A DNA stretch of 64,000 nucleotides from positions 1 to 64,000 of the forward strand of contig CBDFKF010000003.1 in the NCBI GenBank assembly GCA_965248765.1, written 5' to 3'. Origin of the DNA: CBDFKF01 sp965248765. Its GTDB lineage: Bacteria > Pseudomonadota > Alphaproteobacteria > VGEJ01. The notes under the pieces were generated by a model that saw nothing but the letters and a program-made list of their open reading frames with translations, had not been told where the DNA came from and searched no databases. Position numbers and translations under genes: made by a program. The stretch's first letter is position 1. Each line of letters begins with the position of its first letter. This document shows, piece by piece, positions 33,122-42,349 of the stretch.

Positions 33122-34089
33122 GCCAGCTTGCCGACGGCGCCTATCCAAGCACCCTCGCCGGCCGCGAGGTGGCTCGTTCGCCAAATGACGTAGCCCGTCT
33201 CCGGCGCGGTTACTTCGCCGATTGGGCGCCCTAGCAGATCGCGGCATTCCATCAAGAGCTGCCCCTTTTGCACGAATTCGCACGGCTCGATGCGAGGCGT
33301 TATCAGCCCGTCCGCGGGCGCTTGTAGAAAGACGTATTCGCCGATCGCGAGCTGGCGCCGTCGCATTGGCATGGGCCGGCCACCGACCATGCCCAGCATG
33401 CCCGCGGCGTTGATCACGCCGTTGACGTGAAAGAGCATTTCGCTCTCCTCGAAGCGCGCCTCGGTACCGCCCTCGATCACCAGCGACAGGCGCCCGAGCT
33501 TGGTCGCCGCCGTGCAACAACGGCCGCGATCGTCCATATAACTGGGGTCGAGGCCAACGATGAAGTCGGCATCGAAGCAGCGCGCGAGCGCCTCGTTGCG
33601 GGCATCGAGCGCGGCTTCGCCGCTCTGCTGCCAGACCGTGTAGCGGCAGAACTTCTCATGCGAATCACCGCCGTGCAGGTCGATCAAGGCCTCGGCATCG
33701 CCGGCCCAGTCGAACAGGATGGCCTGCGCCAACGCCTCGCAGAATGTGCCGCTCGCGTCGCCGGGGTACGCCCAGTGGATGCTCTTGCCATCGACCGGAC
33801 AAGGGTCCTTGTGATGATCGTAGAGCGCCGGCAGATTGACGATGGGAATGATCGAGACGACACCGCGCAAGTCCTCGGGCGCGAAGCTCTGCGCCAGCAC
33901 CATCGCGGCTTGCATGCTGCACAGCTCGTTGACATGCACGCCGCCGGTGATGCACAGGCGCGGCCCCGGCTCGGACCCGGTGATCTCAATATAGGGCCAG
34001 CGGTACCCGGCGAGTGCCGGAGCCTCGAACTCGAGGTGGCCCCGCTCGATACTGGGCTCGCTCGCCGCACGGTCGACTTGTTTCTTCAT
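33118..34089 (-). CDS. Succinylglutamate desuccinylase/aspartoacylase family protein
   Basis: The 323-residue zinc carboxypeptidase-like deacylase shows metal ligands H52 and E55 in TGGVHVNELC and H139 in LIDLHGGDS, with catalytic E206 in LVIEGGTEARF. A C-terminal beta/biotinyl-like domain follows (FLQAPADGLITPRIEPCEFVQKGQLL). It probably removes an acyl group from an N-acyl amino acid. The ATG at 34089 is preceded by a G7 run directly after a T7 run, an unusually homopolymeric ribosome-binding region. Confidence 0.87.
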   Translation of the reverse strand: MKKQVDRAASEPSIERGHLEFEAPALAGYRWPYIEITGSEPGPRLCITGGVHVNELCSMQAAMVLAQSFAPEDLRGVVSIIPIVNLPALYDHHKDPCPVDGKSIHWAYPGDASGTFCEALAQAILFDWAGDAEALIDLHGGDSHEKFCRYTVWQQSGEAALDARNEALARCFDADFIVGLDPSYMDDRGRCCTAATKLGRLSLVIEGGTEARFEESEMLFHVNGVINAAGMLGMVGGRPMPMRRRQLAIGEYVFLQAPADGLITPRIEPCEFVQKGQLLMECRDLLGRPIGEVTAPETGYVIWRTSHLAAGEGAWIGAVGKLA

Positions 34090-34127
34090 CGCCTCCCCCC
34101 CAAAAAAACCGTGTCGATTGTCGTGGA

Positions 34128-35279
34128 CTAGGTCGCCGCGGCTGTACCCAGTGCCGGTTCCAGCACCTCGAACAGGCGGTCGATGTCGCGGGGCTCGTTG
34201 AAGACGTGCGGGGCGATGCGAATGGCGTCGCCGCGGACGCTGACATAGACCGCATCGACGGCCAGCCGCTCGGCTAGCCCGGCCGGCAGGCCGCCCGGTG
34301 CCCGCAGGCCGATCATGTGGCCGAGGCGCTGCTCGGGCGCCGCGCACTGAAGGCCGAGCGCTGCCGCCCGCTCGCCGATCTCTCGGGTCATCGGTGCCAC
34401 CGTCGCCGCGATTTCGTCGACTCCCCAGTCCAACATTTGCTCGAGCGCGGCGATCGCCATCGGGATTGAGACGAAATTGCCCCGCTCGCCGACATCGTAG
34501 CGCCGCGCGCCCGGCTGGTACTCGTCTCGATAATTGACGAGCGCCGAATAATCCTGGGCGTTGGCGCGGGTGACCCAGTTGTACTCGATCGGCTCGCCGT
34601 CGTGGTGGTGGGGCGCGGCGTAGAGGAAGGCCATGCCGTACGGGCCGAGCAGCCATTTGTAGGTGACGTTGATCAGGAAATCGGGTTGGACCGTGGTGAC
34701 ATCGAGCGGGTGCATGCCGACCGATTGCGAAGAGTCGATCACCAGCTGGGCGCCGACCTCGCGACAGCGAGCGCCGACCTGCTCCAGTTCGACGAGGGTG
34801 CCATCGGTCCAATGGCAGTTGGGGAGAGCGGCGACCGCGCAGCGCTGGTCTATCAGCGCCAGGACGGCGGCCGTCCAATCGGCATCGGCGGGCTTGGCGA
34901 CGGTGATAATCTCGGCCCCGGTGCGCTTGGCCAGCTCGCGCCATGGGTAAACGTGGGAAGGGAACTGCTCGGCCAGCACGACGATGGTCTGCCCCGCCTT
35001 GATCTTGGCGTTGTTGGCAGCGACACCGATGCCGTAGCTTGCCGAGGGCACGATGGCGATATCGTCCGCGGTGGCGCCGATCAGCCGTGCGAACAGGCCG
35101 CGCAGCGTCTCCACGTCGTCAAAATACTGTGCGGGTCCGACGCTCCACGGCTGCAGCTTGCGGCGCAGGCCGGCGATCCCGGCCTCCGCCGTGGTGTCCA
35201 TCACCGGCGACATCGCAGCACAGCGCAAAAACGCGACGTCCTCGGGCAGATCAAAGAGATGACGCTGGCAGAGGATCAT
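34128..35279 (-). CDS. Class V aminotransferase (kynureninase/cysteine desulfurase-like)
   Basis: The 383-residue fold-type I PLP enzyme has the Schiff-base lysine K208 in VTYKWLLGPYG, the ring-binding D182 in LVIDSSQSVG, PSASYGIGVAANN near residue 80, and a C-terminal substrate domain ending SVRGDAIRIAPHVFNEPRDIDRL. The sequence is closest to kynureninase- or isopenicillin-epimerase-like class V members. The ATG at 35279 follows AAGGA and lies 16 bases after the hydantoinase B stop. In this operon it may act on the amino acid freed by ring opening and deacylation (inference). Confidence 0.85.
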   Translation of the reverse strand: MILCQRHLFDLPEDVAFLRCAAMSPVMDTTAEAGIAGLRRKLQPWSVGPAQYFDDVETLRGLFARLIGATADDIAIVPSASYGIGVAANNAKIKAGQTIVVLAEQFPSHVYPWRELAKRTGAEIITVAKPADADWTAAVLALIDQRCAVAALPNCHWTDGTLVELEQVGARCREVGAQLVIDSSQSVGMHPLDVTTVQPDFLINVTYKWLLGPYGMAFLYAAPHHHDGEPIEYNWVTRANAQDYSALVNYRDEYQPGARRYDVGERGNFVSIPMAIAALEQMLDWGVDEIAATVAPMTREIGERAAALGLQCAAPEQRLGHMIGLRAPGGLPAGLAERLAVDAVYVSVRGDAIRIAPHVFNEPRDIDRLFEVLEPALGTAAAT

Positions 35280-35295
35280 CGCGGGTCCTTCATCG

Positions 35296-37047
35296 TTATT
35301 CAGCGGCTGCGGCGGTCCGGCGCTCGCGCTCCGCGGCCGTTGCTTCCTCATCCACCGAGCACCCGTCGGCACCGATTACGACGCCGTAGTCCTGAAACGC
35401 GCCTTCGACTGTTACATAGTCGTTCAGGACGTCGTCGAGCACCTCCTCGGCGGGACGGTCGAACGGGCTGCCCCACCCGGCGCCGCCGCCGCGCCAGAAA
35501 TGGATGATGCCGCCCGGCGGCATCGTCCTCAGAAACTCGGTCTCCGGTATCTCGAGGGTGTGGTCGGCATCGATCTCCATGACGGTGCGGTTGACCGCTC
35601 CATTGCGGCCGCCGCAGAAGCCGCGAGTCGGATTGCGGACACCCGCCATCAAGACATTGGTGCGGCTTTCGGTGAGGTATTGGATCTCGGTCTCGAGACC
35701 CGGCGCGCCGCGCCATCGCCCCGGCCCGGTGAGATCGGAAACGTACTCGTGCTTCAGCACGCGGGTCGGGTATTGCAGTTCGTTCATCTCGAGCGAGGGC
35801 AGGATGACGCCGGTCATCAAGGGCGGGTACAGCCCCCAGCCGTCGGTGCCGTAGGCCGCGCCGGCGCCGCCGGTGTAGCCGTGGAAGTTCAGATTGACCC
35901 ACAGTCGCCCGTCTTCGTATTTGCCGTTGGAGTAGGCGAGCGGCAGCTTGTGGCAATTCACGCCGACGCGCTTCGGTGCGCACTGCGACAGCGCCAACAA
36001 CGCCACCTCGGCGATTTCGGCACCGGGAATGCACGTGCAGTTGCCGACCGGCGCCGGCATGGTCGGATTGACGATCGTGCCCTCGGGCGCGATCACGGTC
36101 ATCGGGTTGATGAAGCCATCGTTGATCGGAATGTCCTCATCGCAACAGCTGGTGATGGCGATGAAGACGAACGACATCGTGTTGGCGATAGGACTGTTGA
36201 CGAAGCCCTCGACCTGCGGTGCCGACCCGGTGAAGTCGAGCGTGAGGTTCGAGCCCTCGACGGTCGCGGTGCAGCGGATGAGGATGTCGTGGTGGCCGTA
36301 GTAGTCATGGTCGACGTGGGTCTCAGCGACGAACGTGCCGTCCTTCCAGCTCGCGATCTCGGCGCGCACCCGGCGTTCGCTATAGGCGATGTTATCGTCG
36401 AGCGCCGTGCGGACGGTATCGACGCCATAGCGGTCCAAGAGTTCAAGGCTGCGGCGTTCCGCCAACCGGCAGGCGCCGATCATGGCGTCGAAGTCGCCCT
36501 CGATCCAAGCCTCGAGCCGGTTGTTGGCGACGATCATGTCGAACACGTCGCGGCGCTTCTCGCCGCGCTCGTAGATCTTGATTGGCGAGACCACCACGCC
36601 GTCCTGCCACACATCGCGTGACCGGGGATTGTAGCCGCCCGCGACCGGCCCGCCGACATCGCCCATGTGCGCACGCACCGCCGGTATCAGCACCGGCTTT
36701 CGGTCGTGAAACACCGGCGTCATGATCACTTGGTCTTGGATGTGCGTGCCCCCGTCGTAGGGGTCGCTCGCCAGGATGATGTCGCCCGGATGGAGGTTGT
36801 ACTTGAACGCCTCGAGCGCGCGGTCGACCGCTGAGACGACGCCGTAGAGATGGACCGTGCAGCCCGGCGCTTGGGCAACGAGGCGCGAACGCAGGCCGAC
36901 CACATCAAAGATCGCGGTCGTGAAATCGTGCGCCTCGTTGAAGATCGGTGAGCGCGCAGTCCGCGTAACCGTCGCGCTCATCTCCCGGGCGATGGTATCG
37001 AGAGAGCCTCCCACCATCTGCGCCAGCACCGCTTCACGGCTAGCCAT
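35296..37047 (-). CDS. Hydantoinase B / oxoprolinase beta subunit family protein
   Basis: The 583-residue HyuB-type subunit of ATP-dependent hydantoin, oxoproline or acetone-carboxylase-like enzymes shows VTRTARSPIFNEAHDFTTAIFD, HPGDIILASDPYDGGTHIQD, AHMGDVGG and DFTGSAPQVEGFVNSPIAN. It ends with MPPGGIIHFWRGGGAGWGSPFDRP. The ATG at 37047 overlaps the preceding HyuB-like stop (37040) by 8 bases. It works with the HyuA-type protein at 38512. Confidence 0.93.
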   Translation of the reverse strand: MASREAVLAQMVGGSLDTIAREMSATVTRTARSPIFNEAHDFTTAIFDVVGLRSRLVAQAPGCTVHLYGVVSAVDRALEAFKYNLHPGDIILASDPYDGGTHIQDQVIMTPVFHDRKPVLIPAVRAHMGDVGGPVAGGYNPRSRDVWQDGVVVSPIKIYERGEKRRDVFDMIVANNRLEAWIEGDFDAMIGACRLAERRSLELLDRYGVDTVRTALDDNIAYSERRVRAEIASWKDGTFVAETHVDHDYYGHHDILIRCTATVEGSNLTLDFTGSAPQVEGFVNSPIANTMSFVFIAITSCCDEDIPINDGFINPMTVIAPEGTIVNPTMPAPVGNCTCIPGAEIAEVALLALSQCAPKRVGVNCHKLPLAYSNGKYEDGRLWVNLNFHGYTGGAGAAYGTDGWGLYPPLMTGVILPSLEMNELQYPTRVLKHEYVSDLTGPGRWRGAPGLETEIQYLTESRTNVLMAGVRNPTRGFCGGRNGAVNRTVMEIDADHTLEIPETEFLRTMPPGGIIHFWRGGGAGWGSPFDRPAEEVLDDVLNDYVTVEGAFQDYGVVIGADGCSVDEEATAAERERRTAAAAE

Positions 37048-38515
37048 CGTGCACCTCCGCATGGGACGGGTAGTGGAATTCAAGGACGGTATTCGGCGCG
37101 ATCGGGACGCCGGCGGCGCCGCCACGGATTGGCTCACTGCCGTCAATGCGTATCTCACCTAGTGATCCGTCAGCCCCCTGGACCACCAGGAAATTGCCTT
37201 CGAGCGCACCGCGATTGTTGAGGACCCGTACGCGCATGCCGCCCCCCTCCTCACGATCGCGCTCAATGATGCGAAAACCGTCGCGAACCTCGAACTCCTC
37301 GGCCGAGACCAGCCGGCGGGCGCCCTGCAGTGCCGGCGGACCCCACCCCTGCGCCGAAATGGCAAAGCCCGGCGCGAGCGTAATCGGCTCGCTCTCGCGC
37401 TGCGTGCCGATCGGCGGGAACAGCGTGGCGAGCGGCTCGGGCCCGTGCAACGACGCGGCGAGGTCGTCAACCGCCCCCGCCGCCCGCAATGCCGCAGTGA
37501 CAGCCGCCGAGACGGCGTGGCCGGTGGTGCGCGCGCCGAGACCGGTGGTGGCCGGGAACGGCGGACGCAGCAGCGACCCCTCGGGGAAGGTGAACGTGAA
37601 CGGCGCCAGCAGGCCCTCGTTGATTGGCACTTCGCCGAGGAGCGGCGCCAGCACCGGGAGCACCGCGAACGCCGCCGCGCCCTCCGACGTCAGGTTGAAC
37701 GGCGCCGCGAGCGCCGCGGCGGTACCGGTAAAGTCGAGCTCGAGCGCCTCGTTCCCGCGTGCCACCGCCGCCTGGATACTAAGCGCGCCCGCGCCCTCGA
37801 CCTCGAGGGTGGCGGCGCCGCGGCCCGGGCGGGATGGCAGCCTCGCGAGATGCCCCTCGACCCGGCGGCGCGCATAGGCCTGCATCTCGGTGACGGCGTC
37901 GAGGACCGTGGCGGCGCCCTCGCGAGCCAAGAGAGAGCCAATCGCTTCGCCGGCCTCGCGACAGACCGCGATCATCGCCTGGAGGTCGGCCTCGAGCGCG
38001 GTCGGCGTCCGGCTGTTGCGGCTGAGGAAGCGCAGGAGATCGCGCTGCGGCATGCCCGCCAGGTAGAGCTTGACCGGGGTCACCCGGATGTTCTCCTGCC
38101 ACAGCTCGAAGGCCAGTGGGTGCTCGCCGCCCGGGAACTCGCCGGCAAGGTCGGGCAACGCCGCCCGCACGGTGGGAAAGATCACCAACTCGCCGCCGAA
38201 GAAAATCGGCACGACCAGTGTCAGGGTCCGTGGATCGGTACCGCCGTGATAGGGATCGGCGACGGCGAGCACATCGCCCTCCACAAGATCAAAAGCGAAG
38301 TAGTCGAACAAATTGCGGACGCTCGCCCGCACCGCATAGAGGTGGCTCGGCTCTTCCTGGCGCTGCACGGTGAGCGACAGATCGCCGGTAAAGAGCGCGG
38401 TGGCGAAGGCCTGGTGCTCGGTGATGGCCGGCGAGCGCGCGGTCCGTTGCAGGCGTTCGCCCATCTCGGTCGCGATCGCCGCCAGCTTGCTGTAGATGAT
38501 CTGCGCGCGGATCAC
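37040..38515 (-). CDS. Second, diverged hydantoinase B-like subunit
   Basis: The 491-residue paralogue of the HyuB family retains LQRTARSPAITEHQAFATALF, VEGDVLAVADPYHGGTDPRT, FTGTAAALAAPFNLT and GVPIAPNTVLEFHYPS. It is ~90 residues shorter than the 583-residue copy and lacks its C-terminal Gly-rich GGGAGWGSP motif. GTG 38515 overlaps the HyuA stop as GTGA. Two unequal B subunits after one A subunit suggest an A-B-B' complex or a regulatory B'. Confidence 0.88.
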   Translation of the reverse strand: MIRAQIIYSKLAAIATEMGERLQRTARSPAITEHQAFATALFTGDLSLTVQRQEEPSHLYAVRASVRNLFDYFAFDLVEGDVLAVADPYHGGTDPRTLTLVVPIFFGGELVIFPTVRAALPDLAGEFPGGEHPLAFELWQENIRVTPVKLYLAGMPQRDLLRFLSRNSRTPTALEADLQAMIAVCREAGEAIGSLLAREGAATVLDAVTEMQAYARRRVEGHLARLPSRPGRGAATLEVEGAGALSIQAAVARGNEALELDFTGTAAALAAPFNLTSEGAAAFAVLPVLAPLLGEVPINEGLLAPFTFTFPEGSLLRPPFPATTGLGARTTGHAVSAAVTAALRAAGAVDDLAASLHGPEPLATLFPPIGTQRESEPITLAPGFAISAQGWGPPALQGARRLVSAEEFEVRDGFRIIERDREEGGGMRVRVLNNRGALEGNFLVVQGADGSLGEIRIDGSEPIRGGAAGVPIAPNTVLEFHYPSHAEVHDG

Positions 38516-40611
38516 GCCGCGGCTCCGCGAACCAGCGCCTCTCGCCGCACCTCGATCACGCAGTTGCGGAAGGCATCGATCAGCGCCTCGTGACCGGGAT
38601 AGACCACGACCGTCGTACCCCATTGTTCGATGATGGCGGGGCCGGTGATGAAGTTGCCGGGACGGAGCCGGGTGCCGTCGTAGATTGGCACCACCGTCGG
38701 ATCAGCGGCAAAGTACACCGGGCGTTCGCCTTTGAGGGCGGGGCTCGCATCCTCGCTCTCGAACGGCTCCTCGACGGCGCGCGGACGCTCGCGAAGGCCG
38801 ATGAGCTCAAGCCGCAGCGTCAGCATCTCGACCGGCTGGCCGGGGTCCTTGTGGGCATAGAGACGGTCGTGGAGATCGTGGAAGTCGCCGAGCGTCGCCT
38901 CGATGTTAAGGGCGGTGATGCGGCGGGTGCGCGAACGCACCGGCACGGTCACCTCATGGACCTCGCCGACGTAGCGCATGTCCATGCCGCGCGAGGTCTC
39001 AAAGGTCTGGGTTACGGCTTGGCCGCCGAGGCGGGCGCGGGCGGCAGTCTCCATCTCTTGGAACAGGGCGTTCACGTGCGAGAGGTCAAGCTGGTCCAGC
39101 CCCTGGAAGTGGGTGCGCGCCTCGGTCACCTTGAGGTGGGCGACGACATCGCCCAACGCACAGAACACCGGCCCGAGGCCCGGGACGACGACGGTCTCGA
39201 TACCGAGGTCCTCGGCCTGGCGACCGGCATGCACCGCACCGGCGCCGCCGACCGCGAGCAGCGCGAAGTCGCGAGGGTCGAAACCGCGCTTGGTGGTGAC
39301 GAAGTGCATCGCGTTGGACATGTTGTTGTTGACGATGTCCGAGAGCGCGAGCGCCGCTTCATGGGCGTCCATGCCGAGCGGCATGCCGATCTCCCGCACG
39401 ATCGCGGCTTCGGCTTGGCCCTTGTCGAGGCGGATCTCGCCGCCGAGGAAGAAGTAGGGATCGATGAAGCCGAGCAGCACGTCGGCATCGGTGACCGTCG
39501 GCCGCGTGCCGCCCTGGTCGTAACAAGCGGGTCCGGGATGCGAGCCGGCACTCGCTGGCCCGACGCGCAGCGCGCCACCGTCGTCGATCCAGGCAATGGA
39601 GCCGCCGCCGGCGCCGATGGTGTGGATATCCAGCATCGGCATCGCGATGCGGTAGCGGCCGATCCAGCTTTCCGTCGTCACTGTCGGCTCCAGGCTCTGG
39701 ATGACCGAGACGTCGTAGCTGGTGCCGCCCATGTCGACCGTGATCAGATTGCGGTGGCCGGCGCGTTCGCCGACGTAGGTACCGGCGGTGACGCCGCCAG
39801 CGGGCCCGGAAAGGAGCGTGTTCACCGCGAACCGCCCGGTTTCGGCGACAGTCTGCATGCCGCCATTCGACTGCATGGCAAACAGTTCGCCGGCAAAGCC
39901 GATCTCGCGGAGGCGTTGCTCGAGGTGGCTGAGGTAGCGCTGGATGTGCGGGCCGACATAGGCGTTGACGACCGTCGTCGACACCCGCTCGAACTCACGG
40001 ATTTCTGGCAGTACCTCGCACGAGACCGAGACGAAGACCTCGGGCAGCTCCTCGGCGATGAGCTCTGCAACGCGGCGCTCATGGGCCGGGTTGACGAAGC
40101 TGAACAAGAGGCACACCGCAACCGCTTCGACCTCCTCTTCGCCCAGCTGGCGGAGCGCCGCGCGGCACGCCTCTTCGTCAAGCGGAGTCAGCACCTCGCC
40201 GCGGTAGTCGAGGCGTTCGGGTACGCCGTGGCGCAGCCGCCGCGGTACGATCGGGTGCGGTGGCTTGAGCCGCGGATCAAACACGCTCTCCTTGTACGAG
40301 CGGCGGAACTCGATCTCGTCGCGAAAACCGGCGGTGGTGATCAGGCCGACTTTGGCGCCGGTGTACTGCAACAGCACGTTGGTGGCCACCGTGGTGCCGT
40401 GGACGATGAGGGGCGTCGCCTTGAGGAAGTCCTCGAGCGGGGTGCCGCGGCGTGCCGCGACCTTGGCGATCGACTCGATGACTCCTTCCGACTGGTCGGC
40501 GGTCGAGGGGGTCTTCGCCGCCTCGATCTCACCGTCCGCGCCGAGCGCGAGGATGTCCGTGAAGGTACCGCCGACATCGATGCCGAGCACCCAGGTCGTT
40601 TCGCTTGCCAT
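38512..40611 (-). CDS. Hydantoinase A / oxoprolinase alpha subunit family protein
   Basis: The 699-residue HyuA-type ATP-dependent subunit shows the ASKHA phosphate loop GIDVGGTFTDI, VHGTTVATNVLLQ, SNGGMQTVAETGRFAVNTLLSGPAGGV, TVDMGGTSYDVSV and AVGGAGAVHA. It phosphorylates a carbonyl of hydantoin-, oxoproline- or acetone-like substrates. It is first in the six-gene minus-strand operon running to 31922. The exact ring substrate cannot be told from sequence. Confidence 0.93.
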   Translation of the reverse strand: MASETTWVLGIDVGGTFTDILALGADGEIEAAKTPSTADQSEGVIESIAKVAARRGTPLEDFLKATPLIVHGTTVATNVLLQYTGAKVGLITTAGFRDEIEFRRSYKESVFDPRLKPPHPIVPRRLRHGVPERLDYRGEVLTPLDEEACRAALRQLGEEEVEAVAVCLLFSFVNPAHERRVAELIAEELPEVFVSVSCEVLPEIREFERVSTTVVNAYVGPHIQRYLSHLEQRLREIGFAGELFAMQSNGGMQTVAETGRFAVNTLLSGPAGGVTAGTYVGERAGHRNLITVDMGGTSYDVSVIQSLEPTVTTESWIGRYRIAMPMLDIHTIGAGGGSIAWIDDGGALRVGPASAGSHPGPACYDQGGTRPTVTDADVLLGFIDPYFFLGGEIRLDKGQAEAAIVREIGMPLGMDAHEAALALSDIVNNNMSNAMHFVTTKRGFDPRDFALLAVGGAGAVHAGRQAEDLGIETVVVPGLGPVFCALGDVVAHLKVTEARTHFQGLDQLDLSHVNALFQEMETAARARLGGQAVTQTFETSRGMDMRYVGEVHEVTVPVRSRTRRITALNIEATLGDFHDLHDRLYAHKDPGQPVEMLTLRLELIGLRERPRAVEEPFESEDASPALKGERPVYFAADPTVVPIYDGTRLRPGNFITGPAIIEQWGTTVVVYPGHEALIDAFRNCVIEVRREALVRGAAA

Positions 40612-40932
40612 GCTCGCCTACCTGCCCGTGTGTGCCGTGTGAACGGCCCCGAAACTCTATCGGCACGCTAGGGCCATCGCAAGCGCCGCCAGGGACGCGG
40701 CAGTGTCCCACTCTCGGTGCTGATCAGTCATGCTTGATCGTCGGCCCTCACCCTCCTGCTCGCGGGGCCCTCCCTCGCCCGCCGCGCGGGAGAGGGCATA
40801 TCGCCGAAACAGCTCCCTCTCTCTCCCGCCCGGCGGGGAGAGGGCTGGGGTGAGGGTGTGACCTCGCGGCTAGTCTCGCACGACCTCTAGAAGCCTGATG
40901 TCAAACTGAGACGCTAGGCAACAAACGCCGTG
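40612..40932. other. Intergenic region between hyuA-like and puuB-like genes
   Basis: These 321 bases contain the presumed promoter of the hydantoinase operon (its leftward start is at 40611) and, from 40745, a palindromic repeat element described separately. No credible gene is seen. An antisense open frame through the hydantoinase A gene ends here and is rejected. Confidence 0.5.
40745..40857. repeat. Palindromic intergenic repeat, second copy
   Basis: This element resembles the one at 12103-12238: ccctcaccct at the left, ggggtgaggg at the right (about 40847-40856), and internal ctctcccgc/gcgggagag-like arms (cgcgggagagg near 40785, ctctcccgcc near 40821). It lies between genes and could serve as a terminator for the leftward-running puuB-like gene. 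Confidence 0.7.
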
Positions 40933-42213
40933 CTACAGCATGTCGCGCAAGCGGTAGTAGAGCATCGCGAGCACCAACGCGGGGGTCCTCAGGCGGCCGC
41001 CGGGGAAGGTGCGGTGGGGGATGCGGCTGAAGACGTCGAAGCGCTCGGCGTTGCCGGCGATGGCCTCGGCCATGAGCTTCCCGGCGAGATGGCTCAATGC
41101 GACGCCATGGCCCGAGAAGCCCTGGCAGAAATAGACATTGCCGGCACCGAGCCGGCCGAAATGGGGGATCCGGTTCATGGTGATGCCGATTTGACCGCCC
41201 CACACGTACTCGAAGGTGGCATCGGCGAGTTGGGGGAACACGCGGAGCATCTTGCCCCGCATGAACGCAGCGAGATTCGGCGGATCGAGCAACGAGTAGC
41301 TGGCCCGGCCGCCGAACAGCAGCCGGTGGTCGGCCGAGCGGCGAAAGTACGTGACGATGAAGCTGGCGTCGGCCACCGCCAGATCGTCTCGGATCAGGCC
41401 TTCAGCGCGCTTCTCGCCGAGCGACACGGTCGCCGCGATGTTGCTGCCGACCGGCATCAGCGTGCGCCGCAGGCGCGGCACCAGATCGCCGAGGTACGCG
41501 TTACCGGCGAGCACCGCGTATCGCGCGGTCACCGAACCGTTGGCGGTGCGCGCGATGACCGGTTCGGTGTGGTCGAGGCGCAGCACGCGTGAATCCTCGA
41601 ACAGCTCGGCGCCTGCCTCCTGGGCCGCCCGTGCGATGCCGAAGGCGAGCTTGAGCGGGTGCAGGTGACCGCTCCGCGGATCGATGAGGCCACCGACGTA
41701 ACGCGGCGAGTCGACGGCATCACGGACATCCCGTCGTCCCAGGAGGCACATCGGCGGATAGTCATAACGCGTCTCCCAGAGGTTCTGCATGGCGCTGAGC
41801 TCGCGCAGTTGGCGCGCGGTCTGCGCGGCGAAGAGATAGCCCCACTTGAGTTCGCAATCGATAGCGTGGCCGGCCACGCGCTCGCCCACCAGGTCGATGG
41901 CCTCGAGCCCCATCGCCCACAGTTTTGCCGCATCGTCGTTGCCAACGAGACCGCGGATGCCGGAAACGCTAGCGGCGTAGCCGGCCACCATCTGGCCACC
42001 ATTGCGCCCCGAGGCGCCCCAGCCGATGCGCTCCGCTTCGAGAACGATGACCTTGTAGCCGCGCTCGGCAAGGTCGAGCGCCGTTGAGATGCCGGTGAAG
42101 CCGCCGCCGATGACGCACACATCGCAGCGACGATCGCCGGTCAAAACGGCGCCCTCGCGCGGCGCCCCGGCGCTCGCTGCGTAGTAGGTAGCGGGATGGG
42201 GAGGAAGGCCCAT
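40933..42213 (-). CDS. puuB: Gamma-glutamylputrescine oxidase-like FAD oxidoreductase
   Basis: The ~426-residue DAO-family flavoenzyme has the FAD-binding VCVIGGGFTGISTALDLAERG, then ERIGWGASGRNGGQM, and the C-terminal GAGNVYFCQGFSGHGVALSHLAGKLMAEAI. This pattern is typical of PuuB, which oxidises gamma-glutamylputrescine. It is divergent from the puuA-like GS and next to potFGHI, supporting the polyamine assignment. The start may be ATG 42213 or 42225. Confidence 0.88.
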   Translation of the reverse strand: MGLPPHPATYYAASAGAPREGAVLTGDRRCDVCVIGGGFTGISTALDLAERGYKVIVLEAERIGWGASGRNGGQMVAGYAASVSGIRGLVGNDDAAKLWAMGLEAIDLVGERVAGHAIDCELKWGYLFAAQTARQLRELSAMQNLWETRYDYPPMCLLGRRDVRDAVDSPRYVGGLIDPRSGHLHPLKLAFGIARAAQEAGAELFEDSRVLRLDHTEPVIARTANGSVTARYAVLAGNAYLGDLVPRLRRTLMPVGSNIAATVSLGEKRAEGLIRDDLAVADASFIVTYFRRSADHRLLFGGRASYSLLDPPNLAAFMRGKMLRVFPQLADATFEYVWGGQIGITMNRIPHFGRLGAGNVYFCQGFSGHGVALSHLAGKLMAEAIAGNAERFDVFSRIPHRTFPGGRLRTPALVLAMLYYRLRDML

Positions 42214-42246
42214 GGGCGGCGCCATGGTGCGGTTGGGCGATCGGCT

Positions 42247-42295
42247 GTCAAGCGCGGGCGGTCAAGACGCGGCCGGCGCCCGGCGTGCGCTTGAC
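42247..42295. promoter_or_regulatory. Inverted repeat in the puuB/puuA divergent region (candidate operator)
   Basis: The 9-base arms gtcaagcgc (42247-42255) and gcgcttgac (42287-42295) are perfect inverted repeats 31 bases apart; an extra gtcaag occurs at 42261. The right arm includes ttgact (42291-42296), a plausible -35 for puuA with a weak -10 caattt at 42315. The site could bind a polyamine-responsive regulator. It is a sequence observation only. Confidence 0.4.
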
Positions 42296-42349
42296 TGGCG
42301 TTTGGCCGTGTGCCCAATTTCTACTACCCGAGACCATCCCGGGGGGGGA

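Noticed and set aside
38590..40671. Very long open frame (~690 codons) on the plus strand opposite the hydantoinase A gene
   Set aside because: It is an antisense shadow caused by high GC3; the minus-strand product has clear HyuA motifs and the plus-strand one has none.
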